Source: a bacterium (GTDB taxonomy: Bacteria; Bacillota; Clostridia; Oscillospirales; Acutalibacteraceae). From it: 41,558 bases of DNA. This document shows positions 31,193-40,645 of the stretch, in pieces; position 1 is the first letter of the stretch; each line of letters starts with the position of its first letter. The position numbers were made by a program, and so were the translations under genes. Location of the stretch: NCBI GenBank assembly GCA_020625875.1, contig JAHLAX010000022.1, forward strand, positions 1 through 41,558. The letters are read 5' to 3'. The notes below the pieces were generated by a model. It was not told the DNA's origin, searched no databases, and saw only the letters and a list, made by a program, of their open reading frames with translations.

Positions 31193-34100
31193 ATGATTAC
31201 ACGTATCAAAGGCTCAAACCGAAAAAGAGCTATAGTGTTCATAATGGCGATGCTGATCTTTTTGATTGGTGCGGTCGTTACGTCGGTAGTTGTATACGCC
31301 GATAGCTTCCATACTGTCCGTATCAATTATAAGTTTAAGGACGGCACGCCTGCCCATGACCCGTATATCGCGACATATATAAAGGGAGATAACAATGACG
31401 CCTTTGTCGCCAATGTCACAAAGACGGTCACAAATCCCCATATCGACGGCTTTGTTCCGATGACTGCCGCCGAGGGCGGCGTTTCGGCTGAGACAACAGA
31501 TTACCAATGCGTGCAGAGAAACCACGACGGTACAACTATCGATACCCTTGACGAGGACGTTACCATCGACGTGTACTACATTGCGGGGCTTACTCATTAC
31601 CGTGTAATGTACTATAAGCAGAATATATATGATGATTTATATACGCGCGACAATTCTGTACCCGCGCGGTTCACAGACCGCTACGGTCTCACTGGCACCA
31701 GCCCTGTCGAGCTTGAGAATGAGAACGATCCCACGAACGAAAACATTACTGAGCTTCTCCCGGGCTTCGAGGGCTTCACAAACCTGTTCCACGAGCCTGA
31801 CGCTATTGCCGCCGACGGTTCAACGGTATTCAAGGTTTATTATGACCGCAACTACTACACGGTAGACTTCAACCTCGGCTCGGGCGGCTACGGCGTAGAG
31901 CCTGTTTACGCAAAATACGGCACAGTTTACCATATCGGCGAGCCCAAGCGAGAGGGCTATACCTTTAAGGGCTGGGCTCAGACAAGCGCGAACTCCAACG
32001 AAGGCGTCTACGGCGTGGACTGGTTCTATCTTGACAAAAACGGCAAAGAGATGAAGGACTCGAGCGGCAACCCTACTGTCGATCAGTACGGCGAGGCTCT
32101 AAGCGGTTCAAAAGTAGCCGTATACCTACATAGCTTTAACGAGGGCACAGTTCCCAACAAAAACACTTTCTATAAAGCAATCTGGGAACGCGGCACGACA
32201 AAGTTCAGCGTAGTTTATTGGTTTGAGAACGCTGACAGTAATATTTCAAACGAAGAACTGCGCGCTGTTGAGAACGACGCGGCGCAGTTTGAGAAGAAGG
32301 TTACCGATAACTACTCGGTCATCGCGTCTAAGGACGTTTATAAGATTGCCGACGAAAATAACAGCGACGGTGTTTCCGTTCCTTCGGGCAAGCTCGTTAA
32401 CCTTGATACGACAGTTAAAAACGCCCAGGACGAGGATGTAGATGTTTACGATTTCTTCGGCTATAACCTTGAATTGCAGGGCAAGGACGGCAGCGGCAAT
32501 CCCAAGACCACAACGCTTCCGGACGGCGACCCCTTATTGGAACTGCTCGACGGCGACAGCCACGAGTACCCTGTGGATAACGACAACAAAAAGCTCGACT
32601 TCATAACGATGAGTGAAACCGAGCGAAAAGAGCTCAGCGGCGGCAAGGACAAGTACTTTGAACTCAACAGCTATATCTCGCTTTACCGGTTTGGCGGTAA
32701 CCGAAATTCGACAATTGAGGTAATGGGCGACGGTACAACGCGAATCAACGTGTTCTATGACCGAAAGACATTTAAGCTCAGATTCTTCTACGCCAAAACT
32801 ACGGGCGGCGAAGTTACAACAGACGAGAACGGCAAAAACTGGACAAGAACAGCTGATAGCGATAAGGTATATCTCACCAACAGTACCAAGGGTTTTTCAA
32901 GGGACGGAGCGGACAGTAAGCAAGATACAAGCACCGAGGCAAAAATTGCCACGATGATCGACACCGCCAATTGGAATAGAAATGTTGTCGCAAATCTTCC
33001 TCAGGTAAAATCAGAGTATCGAGACCTTATCCATCCCGATTTTATGAAAACCAGTGCAAACAGCACTACCAGATACTGGTATTATGAGATTCAAGCCAAC
33101 TACGGCGCGGACCTCAAGAATCTATGGATAGTCAATCCTTTTGATTCCCAACGAAGGATCGACTCTCCGTTTAACAGCGATCCTGATGAGATTGTATATT
33201 TCGGCAGCTGGGCTGTTCAAAAGGGTTCAAGATATTTCTATAAAGATGACGCTGACACTATTGACAGAACTAACTACACCGTTAAAGGACGTTTTGACAG
33301 GCTCGAGGATAAAATCCTGTTACGCGACGGCTTTATTGCCGATAGGATTGCAACTAACAGCAGTTATGATTATACCACGCTGTACTTTGCCGCTTCGTGG
33401 GATAACACGAATAACGGCGGCTCTAATGACTGGAATACAGGAAAAGCCAGAGTTTATAACTTCACCTACAAGAACTTCACCGAGTTGCTTCCGCTCGAAA
33501 AGTATATCCTCTCCTGTGAAAACGGCGCGAAGATACTCATGGAGGGCGGAACATACCCCGAGGGCGATTATGTCGGCGTTGACGGCGAAAACAAGCATTA
33601 TTTGAGCCGCGTGTACAACGGCTATGACGGCGAAGGGCACTTCTACACCGATATCATCGTCAACAACGGAGTCGCTTTCGGATTAAAGGCTGATAATGTT
33701 ATCGAGACTATTGACGCGGGTAACCAGTACGGAAACCTTGAATCCCTTAAAGATGAGAATACATTGACGAATGCCGTAAGAACAAACCAGACGGCGGTAA
33801 GTATCCCGGGCTTTGAACCGTACGCTTCAAACAGCGCCCAGATTAAGACCTCCCATGAGCATTTGGAATACGATTCAGGCACTGATACCTATCAGTTTGT
33901 TACCCATAATACAGGAGGCCCCAACAGTAACAATAAAACCCCTGTGGGCAATCCTCAGTGTAAATGGGGCGCGGCGAATGGCTTTAACCAGTGGCATCAC
34001 TGCGATGTATTGTTCTTCTACAGCCGTAAGTCTTATAACCTGAAATACCGCAGTTTCAATAACCTTGTTAAAACATATACCGCGGCTTATGATGCTCCCC

Positions 34101-37100
34101 TGCTTCTGGAGAAGTTTCAGTTTACTCCCGAATATCCTAACGCGGATTTGAAAGACTACTACGAATTTGCGGGCTGGTACGAAGACCCGTACCACATCGT
34201 ACCTGTAAACTTCGACAAGGCACGTATGCCAAACGATGACGAAACCTTATACGCTAAGTGGGAGCCCAAAAAAATAAAAGTCAGCTTCTACCACAACTAC
34301 AACGATTTCTATGAGGGTGTGAACAGAATACACGCCGTACCCAACGAGGAATACGACGCGAGTAACCCTTCGGCTCATCCCAAGTGGATAGATGGTGATA
34401 TATCTGTAGATTACGGCAGCTATGTTCCTCATAACCAGATTCCCGTAAACGACAGCAACCAGAGTGTACGTCCCGTGCTAGAGCCTCCCGCGGCCGGCGC
34501 TCAGTTCGCGGGCTGGTACTACCTCAGGGATAACCTCCCCGTACGATTTGAGCCCGAAAACATCCCCGTGACAGCGCTGAACTACGAGTCATCACAGGAC
34601 AATGGCGAGCTTAAGCTGTACGCCGCGTGGGTTACAAAGGACGTAGCGAAATACAAGGTAAGTTATGTTGAAAAAGAGCACCCCGAGCGCGAGGTAGCGT
34701 CTCCGACCACAGGCAGAGCTTTCGTATATAAGACAAAAACCTTCAACGCCAAGTCGGGCGAGGAGCTCAACGAAGATCACGAGTGGACAGAGGGCGGCAT
34801 AAACTGGTGGCCCGAGGCTAACTCTCACTCGATTTGTATGAAGAAAAATACGCTCGGCGAAGAGTACGACCCAAACACGTATGAATTTAAATATGTTCAG
34901 AAGAGGGGCGTTTGGTACAAAATCCAGTATCTCGACGCCGTGACAAGAGCCAAGTTAGAGGAGCCCGTAATCGCCTATACAACTGACGCTACCAAAACCG
35001 CGGAGGCGCTTAATATTCCTAAGTACGTGGCTACCGAGGCTACCCAGACAATGGTACTGCGCGCTTCGACCGAGGGTACCGAGGCACAGCAGAAAGCGGC
35101 TGAAATCGCCTCTAACACTATCACCTTCTATTACAACAGTAACGACAGTGAGTACCTTTACGAAGTGAATTACTTTAAGCAGAATGTTGACGGCAGCGGT
35201 TATACCTTGGCGCAAAAAGAAAACATTACGGTTCCGATTGCTCCCGAGGGAACACCGACTACGGTATCGATCGCCGACGTTTACAAAAGACAGTATGTGG
35301 ATCTGTTTAAAGCTAATGGCTTTACGCTTAAGCTTGGTTCAACCACCTACAAAAACGTTAACGGCGGTGTTCACGAATATTCTGTCGCGGACGACGGCAA
35401 TGTCACGATTTCGCCCGATTATAAAACCGTTATTCAGATATACTTTGACCGCAAGTCGTACGGATATAAATATATTTATTACGACAGCAAGCAGGAGCGT
35501 GAGTATCTTAACACGCCCGTAGCTGAACGCGAAGGAATGTGGGACGGCGTTATTGCGACTAATAACTCTACTCAGAACGTTCCTGTCGAAACTGAAGTTA
35601 CGATTCCCGCGCCGACTAATCTTACTTATAACGGTACTCCGTATACGCGAATCGAGAACGCTGATGTTATTCTTTCCATCGCGCCAAATGAGAATAACGC
35701 GGGCATCAACACAGTCAAAATAGGCTACCGCGACAGCACTGAGCATGAGCTCAGATATAAGGTAGTCTGCGGCAACGAAGGCGAAGAGGGTGTAGATGTC
35801 GACAAAGAAGCCGACGGCACGCCGCTTTTCGGCGGTCTGTCACTGACTCACCAGACTGTCAGAACCCAGAATCAAATCAACGACGTAACTTTCCACAACT
35901 TCAATGACGCCGTGGATTCAAAGGGCGATTATCTGCATGATCACAAATACACCTTTAAGGGCTGGTATGATAACCCCAAGGGTACAGGTACGCCAATCAC
36001 AACCAACGTTACCTTGACCAAGGCTAATCTTGGCCTCGGCACTGACGCGATTCCCGACGATAAAACTACCTACTACGCCGTTGTCGAGCAGGTTATGATA
36101 AGAGCTAACTTTGAGTTCAGAGTTATCGATAAGGATACAACTCTGCCCATGGGCGACGGACAGCACGCTCAGGAGGAGGCTGACCGTCAGGCAGAGAGTA
36201 TTGTAAGAGCAGCCGAAAAAGACGACGGTACAAAAACAGGTTGCTACTTCCAGATTCAGACCCCGAGTACCTATGTGAACAACTCGCCCGTTCCGTGGCA
36301 TCGTTCCTCAGGCTTTACGGTAAGTATCGAGTCGAACGATAACCGCGTATACAAATATAATTTCGTTGAATGGTGGGAGGAAGACCTCACAAGAACCGAC
36401 GAGAACGGTGTTCACCCGATGGTTCGTCATAAAGACTGGTACAGCACAGGCGAATGGCTGTCGACCGTATTGGATCAGCAGCTTTACCGAACCAAGGATT
36501 ACCATATTATCGCGGTGTTCAAAGAACGTGAAATTTCTTCGATGCCTTATAAAATCAACTATAAATATACGGATCGAGGCGATGTAGAGCGCACCTATGT
36601 AGTAAAGGGTAATCTGAACGCTGACGATTTAAATTCAACTGGTTCCGATTATAAGCTCACAAACGACAGCGACGTGCGTTTAAAGGACGACTTTATTATG
36701 CTGAGCGCTCCCTTTGAGAGCAACTATGGTGAGACTTTGCGCTGGAAGGCGGATTCGGAGCATATTACAAAAACATCCGCAAAGGGTGACTCCGACGCCG
36801 AAGCGGCAGAGGAGCGCGAGGACCGAATCATCACCACGGTTGTCGCCGAACAGACCAAGAAAAAGGTCTACGCCAACTACAGGCTGACTCCCACGGGCGA
36901 TTATACAACAATCGAGACCGAAATCGGCGCGAACTACGTGCTCGATAAACAGCTCGCCGCTATAAGCGTTTTAAATCAGCAATATGACGGTAAGGACTTC
37001 AGCTATTGGAAGGTTCAAAAGAAGAGAGACGGCGACGTTATAGCTAAGTGTTATCAGGCGACGTTCACCTTCTGTATGATGGATACCTACTACATCACGC

Positions 37101-37789
37101 CTGTGTTTGAGGGCAAGATGGAGCCCGAGGATGAGACCGACGAAAACTTCAGCGGAACGAGCGTTCAGCTCAGACATCTCAATAACTCCCGTAACCACTG
37201 GACTGATTCTGACGGCAACCTCGCCGCGGACGCTTCTACCGATTTGCTCTATACCGACTTTGAAATATCGTTCAACAATAAACAGACAGATATTTTCGGT
37301 TCGGACGATTATAAGACGGGCGTTGTGTTTGAGCTTTGCGGCTCACTTCCCCAGAATAAGACCTTTGACCCCTCAAAGGACTATAAAGCAGTCACAGATT
37401 ACGATAACCTTAGACTCGCTGTTCTGGGCGGTAACAAAAAGTACTCTTACGCAACGGGAAAAACGCGCAGCATTATAACTACCAACATTCCTACTCAGAA
37501 GCTGACCAACAAAAATCGTGTTGAGTTCGGTCAGGCGTTCAAAAACACATATAAAACCACAAAAGACGGCGAAGGCAACGACGTTAAGACTTATCTTAAC
37601 GGCAGGTATCTACTGAAAGTTACCGCCTTTATCAGAAACAAGGGTAACGACGGTGTGTTCGACACCGCGGGCTCTGGTTCGTATGACGATGAGTTCATCT
37701 TCAGCCAAAACCCTGTTTATGTATGTCTCAGCGATGTATGCGCGAGAGATTTAGCCGCCAGCGTAGAAGGTATGGTAGTTTACAGTTAA
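31193..37789 (+). CDS. Giant InlB/MucBP-type repeat surface protein
   Basis: A 2,198-residue exported protein. The start is set at the ATG behind AAAGGAG; an ATG 39 bp upstream lacks a site. Residues 1-36 are a basic, hydrophobic export signal (KRAIVFIMAMLIFLIGAVV). The rest is a series of Listeria-Bacteroides/InlB B-like beta-grasp repeats with recurring YDR..Y.V.F/Y.. starts and EGYTFKGW or FAGWYEDP..PV.F ends (for example near residues 220-330, 940-1030 and 1090-1150), alternating with MucBP-like strands (VWYKIQYLDAVTRAKLEEPV). The last 220 residues (from GTSVQLRHLNN) form a separate domain. No LPXTG motif, wall-binding repeats or membrane anchor is seen at the C-terminus (SVEGMVVYS). Probably an adhesin; retention at the surface is unexplained. 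Confidence 0.9.
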   Translation: MITRIKGSNRKRAIVFIMAMLIFLIGAVVTSVVVYADSFHTVRINYKFKDGTPAHDPYIATYIKGDNNDAFVANVTKTVTNPHIDGFVPMTAAEGGVSAETTDYQCVQRNHDGTTIDTLDEDVTIDVYYIAGLTHYRVMYYKQNIYDDLYTRDNSVPARFTDRYGLTGTSPVELENENDPTNENITELLPGFEGFTNLFHEPDAIAADGSTVFKVYYDRNYYTVDFNLGSGGYGVEPVYAKYGTVYHIGEPKREGYTFKGWAQTSANSNEGVYGVDWFYLDKNGKEMKDSSGNPTVDQYGEALSGSKVAVYLHSFNEGTVPNKNTFYKAIWERGTTKFSVVYWFENADSNISNEELRAVENDAAQFEKKVTDNYSVIASKDVYKIADENNSDGVSVPSGKLVNLDTTVKNAQDEDVDVYDFFGYNLELQGKDGSGNPKTTTLPDGDPLLELLDGDSHEYPVDNDNKKLDFITMSETERKELSGGKDKYFELNSYISLYRFGGNRNSTIEVMGDGTTRINVFYDRKTFKLRFFYAKTTGGEVTTDENGKNWTRTADSDKVYLTNSTKGFSRDGADSKQDTSTEAKIATMIDTANWNRNVVANLPQVKSEYRDLIHPDFMKTSANSTTRYWYYEIQANYGADLKNLWIVNPFDSQRRIDSPFNSDPDEIVYFGSWAVQKGSRYFYKDDADTIDRTNYTVKGRFDRLEDKILLRDGFIADRIATNSSYDYTTLYFAASWDNTNNGGSNDWNTGKARVYNFTYKNFTELLPLEKYILSCENGAKILMEGGTYPEGDYVGVDGENKHYLSRVYNGYDGEGHFYTDIIVNNGVAFGLKADNVIETIDAGNQYGNLESLKDENTLTNAVRTNQTAVSIPGFEPYASNSAQIKTSHEHLEYDSGTDTYQFVTHNTGGPNSNNKTPVGNPQCKWGAANGFNQWHHCDVLFFYSRKSYNLKYRSFNNLVKTYTAAYDAPLLLEKFQFTPEYPNADLKDYYEFAGWYEDPYHIVPVNFDKARMPNDDETLYAKWEPKKIKVSFYHNYNDFYEGVNRIHAVPNEEYDASNPSAHPKWIDGDISVDYGSYVPHNQIPVNDSNQSVRPVLEPPAAGAQFAGWYYLRDNLPVRFEPENIPVTALNYESSQDNGELKLYAAWVTKDVAKYKVSYVEKEHPEREVASPTTGRAFVYKTKTFNAKSGEELNEDHEWTEGGINWWPEANSHSICMKKNTLGEEYDPNTYEFKYVQKRGVWYKIQYLDAVTRAKLEEPVIAYTTDATKTAEALNIPKYVATEATQTMVLRASTEGTEAQQKAAEIASNTITFYYNSNDSEYLYEVNYFKQNVDGSGYTLAQKENITVPIAPEGTPTTVSIADVYKRQYVDLFKANGFTLKLGSTTYKNVNGGVHEYSVADDGNVTISPDYKTVIQIYFDRKSYGYKYIYYDSKQEREYLNTPVAEREGMWDGVIATNNSTQNVPVETEVTIPAPTNLTYNGTPYTRIENADVILSIAPNENNAGINTVKIGYRDSTEHELRYKVVCGNEGEEGVDVDKEADGTPLFGGLSLTHQTVRTQNQINDVTFHNFNDAVDSKGDYLHDHKYTFKGWYDNPKGTGTPITTNVTLTKANLGLGTDAIPDDKTTYYAVVEQVMIRANFEFRVIDKDTTLPMGDGQHAQEEADRQAESIVRAAEKDDGTKTGCYFQIQTPSTYVNNSPVPWHRSSGFTVSIESNDNRVYKYNFVEWWEEDLTRTDENGVHPMVRHKDWYSTGEWLSTVLDQQLYRTKDYHIIAVFKEREISSMPYKINYKYTDRGDVERTYVVKGNLNADDLNSTGSDYKLTNDSDVRLKDDFIMLSAPFESNYGETLRWKADSEHITKTSAKGDSDAEAAEEREDRIITTVVAEQTKKKVYANYRLTPTGDYTTIETEIGANYVLDKQLAAISVLNQQYDGKDFSYWKVQKKRDGDVIAKCYQATFTFCMMDTYYITPVFEGKMEPEDETDENFSGTSVQLRHLNNSRNHWTDSDGNLAADASTDLLYTDFEISFNNKQTDIFGSDDYKTGVVFELCGSLPQNKTFDPSKDYKAVTDYDNLRLAVLGGNKKYSYATGKTRSIITTNIPTQKLTNKNRVEFGQAFKNTYKTTKDGEGNDVKTYLNGRYLLKVTAFIRNKGNDGVFDTAGSGSYDDEFIFSQNPVYVCLSDVCARDLAASVEGMVVYS

Positions 37790-37828
37790 TTTGGATTAGT
37801 ATATGAAAAGATAAGGGGGAGATTAAAA

Positions 37829-37993
37829 TTGAATAAATTATATATCTCGCCCGAATTCGAGATTGTTCGGGTAGAGATGATACAAGATGTTATCTGTTCG
37901 AGCGGTCCCGAGACCTTCAGCTCTTATGTTGACCCTAATCCTGGCGACTGGGACGACGATCCCGCACCGTCCGACGACGGAATAGAATGGTAA
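37829..37993 (+). CDS. Small acidic peptide, possible secreted or RiPP-like short protein
   Basis: A 54-codon frame with TTG start behind AAGGGGGAG (6-7 bp spacing), 39 bp after the giant gene and ending just before the next start. It reads MNKLYISPEFEIVRVEMIQD, then VICSSGPETFSSYVDPNPGD, then a WDDDPAPSDDGIEW tail. The first half has a YxxPEFEIV pattern and a single Cys-Ser-Ser; the second half is Asp/Pro-rich. There is no signal peptide and no known domain. From memory, short ORFs of this layout (YxSPEFE...DV..SS, acidic tail) recur in Clostridia and Bacteroidetes near surface proteins; I cannot verify this. The leader-plus-acidic-tail layout recalls a precursor peptide, but no maturase gene is nearby. 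Confidence 0.6.
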   Translation: MNKLYISPEFEIVRVEMIQDVICSSGPETFSSYVDPNPGDWDDDPAPSDDGIEW

Positions 37994-37998
37994 TAGCT

Positions 37999-38790
37999 AT
38001 GAAGTATACGTTAAGATTAATTTCTATAATGCTCGCGGTTATTATTCTGAGCTCTATGACAGCTTTTGCCGCGGATTCATATATTACAATCGACGGATTT
38101 ACGTTTGATATTAATAACAGCGAGGCGGTTATTCACGATTATGAGGGGAACAGCGAGAACGTTGTTATTCCTCAAAAGCTGCTCAAAGCCAATGTCGCCG
38201 CTATCGACAACTACGCTTTTTTTGAAAACACGGGCATAAAGTCGGTGTCGTTTGAGAACGCGACGTCCCTCAAGACTATAGGCGAGAACGCTTTTAACGG
38301 CTGTACGGGGCTTGAAACTCTCAATATCCCGTCCAATGTCACGACACTGTCTTTCGGAGCTTTTCAGAAATGCTCCGCGCTCAGACAGGTGAAAATCGGC
38401 GGCGGAGTGAATTCGATTCCCGAACAGTGTTTTTATAACTGTTCGTCACTTGTGGATATTGAAATTCCCGAGAGCGTAACCTCTATCGCTGACAACGCGT
38501 TTAGCGGCTGTGATAAGCTCGAGATTTATTGCTATGAATTCTCATATGCTCAGAGCTTTGCCGAGGAACACGGTATTAAGTATGTCATTCTCGACAAGTA
38601 CGACCTCGGCGATGTTGACCTCAGCGGAAGAATTAACATCAGGGATGTTTCTTTTATCCAGCTCAGTATTCTGGATAAGTATAATCTTCCCGCGTTCCGC
38701 TATGCCGACGTCAACCGCGACGGCAAGGTCAATATCCGCGACGCTACAACGATTCAACTTTATCTCGTCGGTAAAATCAAAGAATTTTAA
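37999..38790 (+). CDS. Secreted leucine-rich repeat (BspA/LRR_5) protein with C-terminal dockerin
   Basis: A 263-residue exported protein. Signal peptide 1-25 (YTLRLISIMLAVIILSS, ending AFA). LRR_5/BspA repeats lie at about 55-180 (for example IGENAFNGCTGLETLNIPSN and IADNAFSGCDKLEIYCYE). Residues 204-260 form a type I dockerin with two Ca-binding half repeats: DVDLSGRINIRD and DVNRDGKVNIRD, each followed by a helix. It should bind a cohesin on a scaffoldin or the cell surface, so a cellulosome/amylosome-like system is expected elsewhere. The frame also allows an ATG at 37987, but the signal peptide is best from 37999, 5 bp after the acidic peptide stop. Likely co-transcribed with that ORF. 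Confidence 0.9.
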   Translation: MKYTLRLISIMLAVIILSSMTAFAADSYITIDGFTFDINNSEAVIHDYEGNSENVVIPQKLLKANVAAIDNYAFFENTGIKSVSFENATSLKTIGENAFNGCTGLETLNIPSNVTTLSFGAFQKCSALRQVKIGGGVNSIPEQCFYNCSSLVDIEIPESVTSIADNAFSGCDKLEIYCYEFSYAQSFAEEHGIKYVILDKYDLGDVDLSGRINIRDVSFIQLSILDKYNLPAFRYADVNRDGKVNIRDATTIQLYLVGKIKEF

Positions 38791-38798
38791 ACGAGTTA

Positions 38799-38830
38799 TG
38801 AGCCTTCCAAAAAAAGGAGGGCTCATTTTT
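38799..38830 (+). terminator. Terminator after the dockerin gene
   Basis: GAGCCTTCC-AAAAAAA-GGAGGGCTC followed by ATTTTT; one mismatched pair. Confidence 0.85.
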
Positions 38831-38839
38831 ATATAGTGA

Positions 38840-38868
38840 TTGAATTATTTTTATGAGTGTGCTAAACT
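38840..38868 (+). promoter_or_regulatory. Candidate promoter of the CHAP-type amidase gene
   Basis: TTGAAT (38840-38845), 17-bp spacer, TAAACT (38863-38868); the -10 is weak. Confidence 0.4.
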
Positions 38869-38897
38869 TATCGTAACATTAATCAGGAGGTAATAAA

Positions 38898-40595
38898 ATG
38901 AAAAGAATAATAGCTATGTTAATCGCGGCTGTTATGATGCTGTCGATTTCGACTACGGCACTTGCTGAAACGGATTTAAGATTTTCCAATGAGTATAAAG
39001 GCTCGCCGTTTTATACCAAGCTTATAACAGCGCTTGATGACAGCAAGGACAAAACAACAATGGAAAAAACTCTCGCTGTTGCGTTGTCGCAGGAAGGTTA
39101 TAAAAACTATGCCACCACAGGTATAGACATTGAGCAGGCGCGTACCGACGGATTTCTATGGACAGGTACAGAGCTCAGAATGAATAATAACCTCACAGGC
39201 AACACCGAGTACACACGCTGGGCTCAGAGATATGTTCTCGACAGAGCCGAGAGCACTCAGTACGAGGATATAGACTGGTGCGCTATTTTCGCGAGCTGGT
39301 GTATGTATCAGGCTGGCTATTACGACAAGGAAGAACTCAAGAGATGTTACTATTCATATTACGCCAATCCTACCGTATCCTATGACGCTGACGGCTGGAT
39401 TCTTGCGTATAACCTTGACCAGCATAATGTATGGTACACTCCTACTGCCGCGAATTACCTCGATACATATAACTGGAATACATATTATAACACGGACGTT
39501 GACCCTTACGAGATAGACTATAAGCCGGGCGGCTTGCTGTTCTTCTCATGGGACGGCGGTGTGAGCGCTGATTTTGACCATGTTGGTATTGTTGTCAGCT
39601 ATGATAAGGATGAACATATTATCACATATTCTAACGGCAACTCCGACGGACAGGTTATCACAAGAGAGATGGACCTCGATACCGAAGAGGAGTTCAGAGG
39701 TATGCCTTTAATGCAGAACAGTAAGCGCATCGCGGCGTACGGCGAGTATGACGAAATCAAGCCTCTTGACCAAAAGAATATCACATCCGAAACCACTTCA
39801 ATCACCTGGGATAAGAGCACTACATCGGGTATTAAGATTCAGACTGACTCAAATTCAAAAATCTGTAAGGTTTATGTAGACGGTGATTATCTCGGCTCAA
39901 ATATCGAGAGCAATATGGTTCTGCTCGGGGGCAGAATGGCAATCGGTAAATCCGAATTGATTAGTATTCCCGTAGGAAGTCACACTCTTACCCTGACATT
40001 TGAGGACGGCAATTTGAATCTGCCGCTTACAATAACAGACGTAACCAATGAACCGAGCACAAGCGAAAGCGAACCCGCTTCGAGCGAAACAGAACCCGCA
40101 AGCTCCGAAGCTTCAAGCGAGAGTGAGCCCGCTCCTGTTGAAAAAACTCCCAAGCTTTCCGCCAAAACAGCGAGCCTTAACGCGGGCAAAACTATCACTC
40201 TTAAAGTATCAAACGGCACAGCCAATACCTGGCTGTCCTCCGAAACCTCTGTCGCTACAGTTAAAAACGGCAAGATTACGGCGCTCAAAAAGGGCACGGC
40301 TATGGTTTATGCCCTCTTAAAGGACGGCAGATACCTAAGCTGTAAGGTCAGTGTAAAGACAAGCCCCAAGCTCTCAAAGAGCAGCGTAACAGTGAACAAG
40401 GGCAAAACCGTTAAGGTTAAAATCACGGGTAAAGCAAGCTCGGTTAAGAACGTTTATACCAATACCAAAACAGCGAAAATAACTTCGAAAAACACCGCGA
40501 CCTCGCTCGTTGTCAAAGGTCTTAAAAAAGGCTCAACTACTCTGAAGGTTAAAGTAAACGGCGTCGTGCTTAAACTGAAAGTAAAAGTTAAATAA
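38898..40595 (+). CDS. Secreted CHAP-like peptidase/amidase with Ig-like (BIG2) tail
   Basis: A 565-residue exported protein. Signal peptide 1-24. Residues about 50-285 form a CHAP-type papain-fold domain: the active cysteine is C128 in IDWCAIFASWCMYQAG, the histidine H228 in FDHVGIVVSYD, and N246 in TYSNGNSDG completes the likely Cys-His-Asn triad. Such domains cut peptidoglycan crosslinks or amide bonds. A beta-rich region (290-380) is followed by a Ser/Glu/Pro linker, then a BIG2 domain (LNAGKTITLKVSNGT to TAMVYALL) and a basic end (LKKGSTTLKVKVNGVVLKLK). No anchor is present. The GGAGG site is good. It probably remodels the cell wall near the surface-protein cluster. Confidence 0.85.
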   Translation: MKRIIAMLIAAVMMLSISTTALAETDLRFSNEYKGSPFYTKLITALDDSKDKTTMEKTLAVALSQEGYKNYATTGIDIEQARTDGFLWTGTELRMNNNLTGNTEYTRWAQRYVLDRAESTQYEDIDWCAIFASWCMYQAGYYDKEELKRCYYSYYANPTVSYDADGWILAYNLDQHNVWYTPTAANYLDTYNWNTYYNTDVDPYEIDYKPGGLLFFSWDGGVSADFDHVGIVVSYDKDEHIITYSNGNSDGQVITREMDLDTEEEFRGMPLMQNSKRIAAYGEYDEIKPLDQKNITSETTSITWDKSTTSGIKIQTDSNSKICKVYVDGDYLGSNIESNMVLLGGRMAIGKSELISIPVGSHTLTLTFEDGNLNLPLTITDVTNEPSTSESEPASSETEPASSEASSESEPAPVEKTPKLSAKTASLNAGKTITLKVSNGTANTWLSSETSVATVKNGKITALKKGTAMVYALLKDGRYLSCKVSVKTSPKLSKSSVTVNKGKTVKVKITGKASSVKNVYTNTKTAKITSKNTATSLVVKGLKKGSTTLKVKVNGVVLKLKVKVK

Positions 40596-40610
40596 CGAAT
40601 AAGTGTATAA

Positions 40611-40645
40611 GAAATCCCCTCGCGGTTCGCGAGGGGATTTGTAAT
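40611..40645. terminator. Bidirectional terminator between CHAP and YdcF genes
   Basis: AAATCCCCTCGCG-GTT-CGCGAGGGGATTT: a perfect 13-bp stem between converging genes. Confidence 0.9.

Noticed and set aside
38898..40595. NlpC/P60 peptidase assignment for the cysteine hydrolase
   Set aside because: The spacing and the DWCAIFASW motif fit the CHAP group better than NlpC/P60; both share the papain-like fold, so the distinction is moderate.
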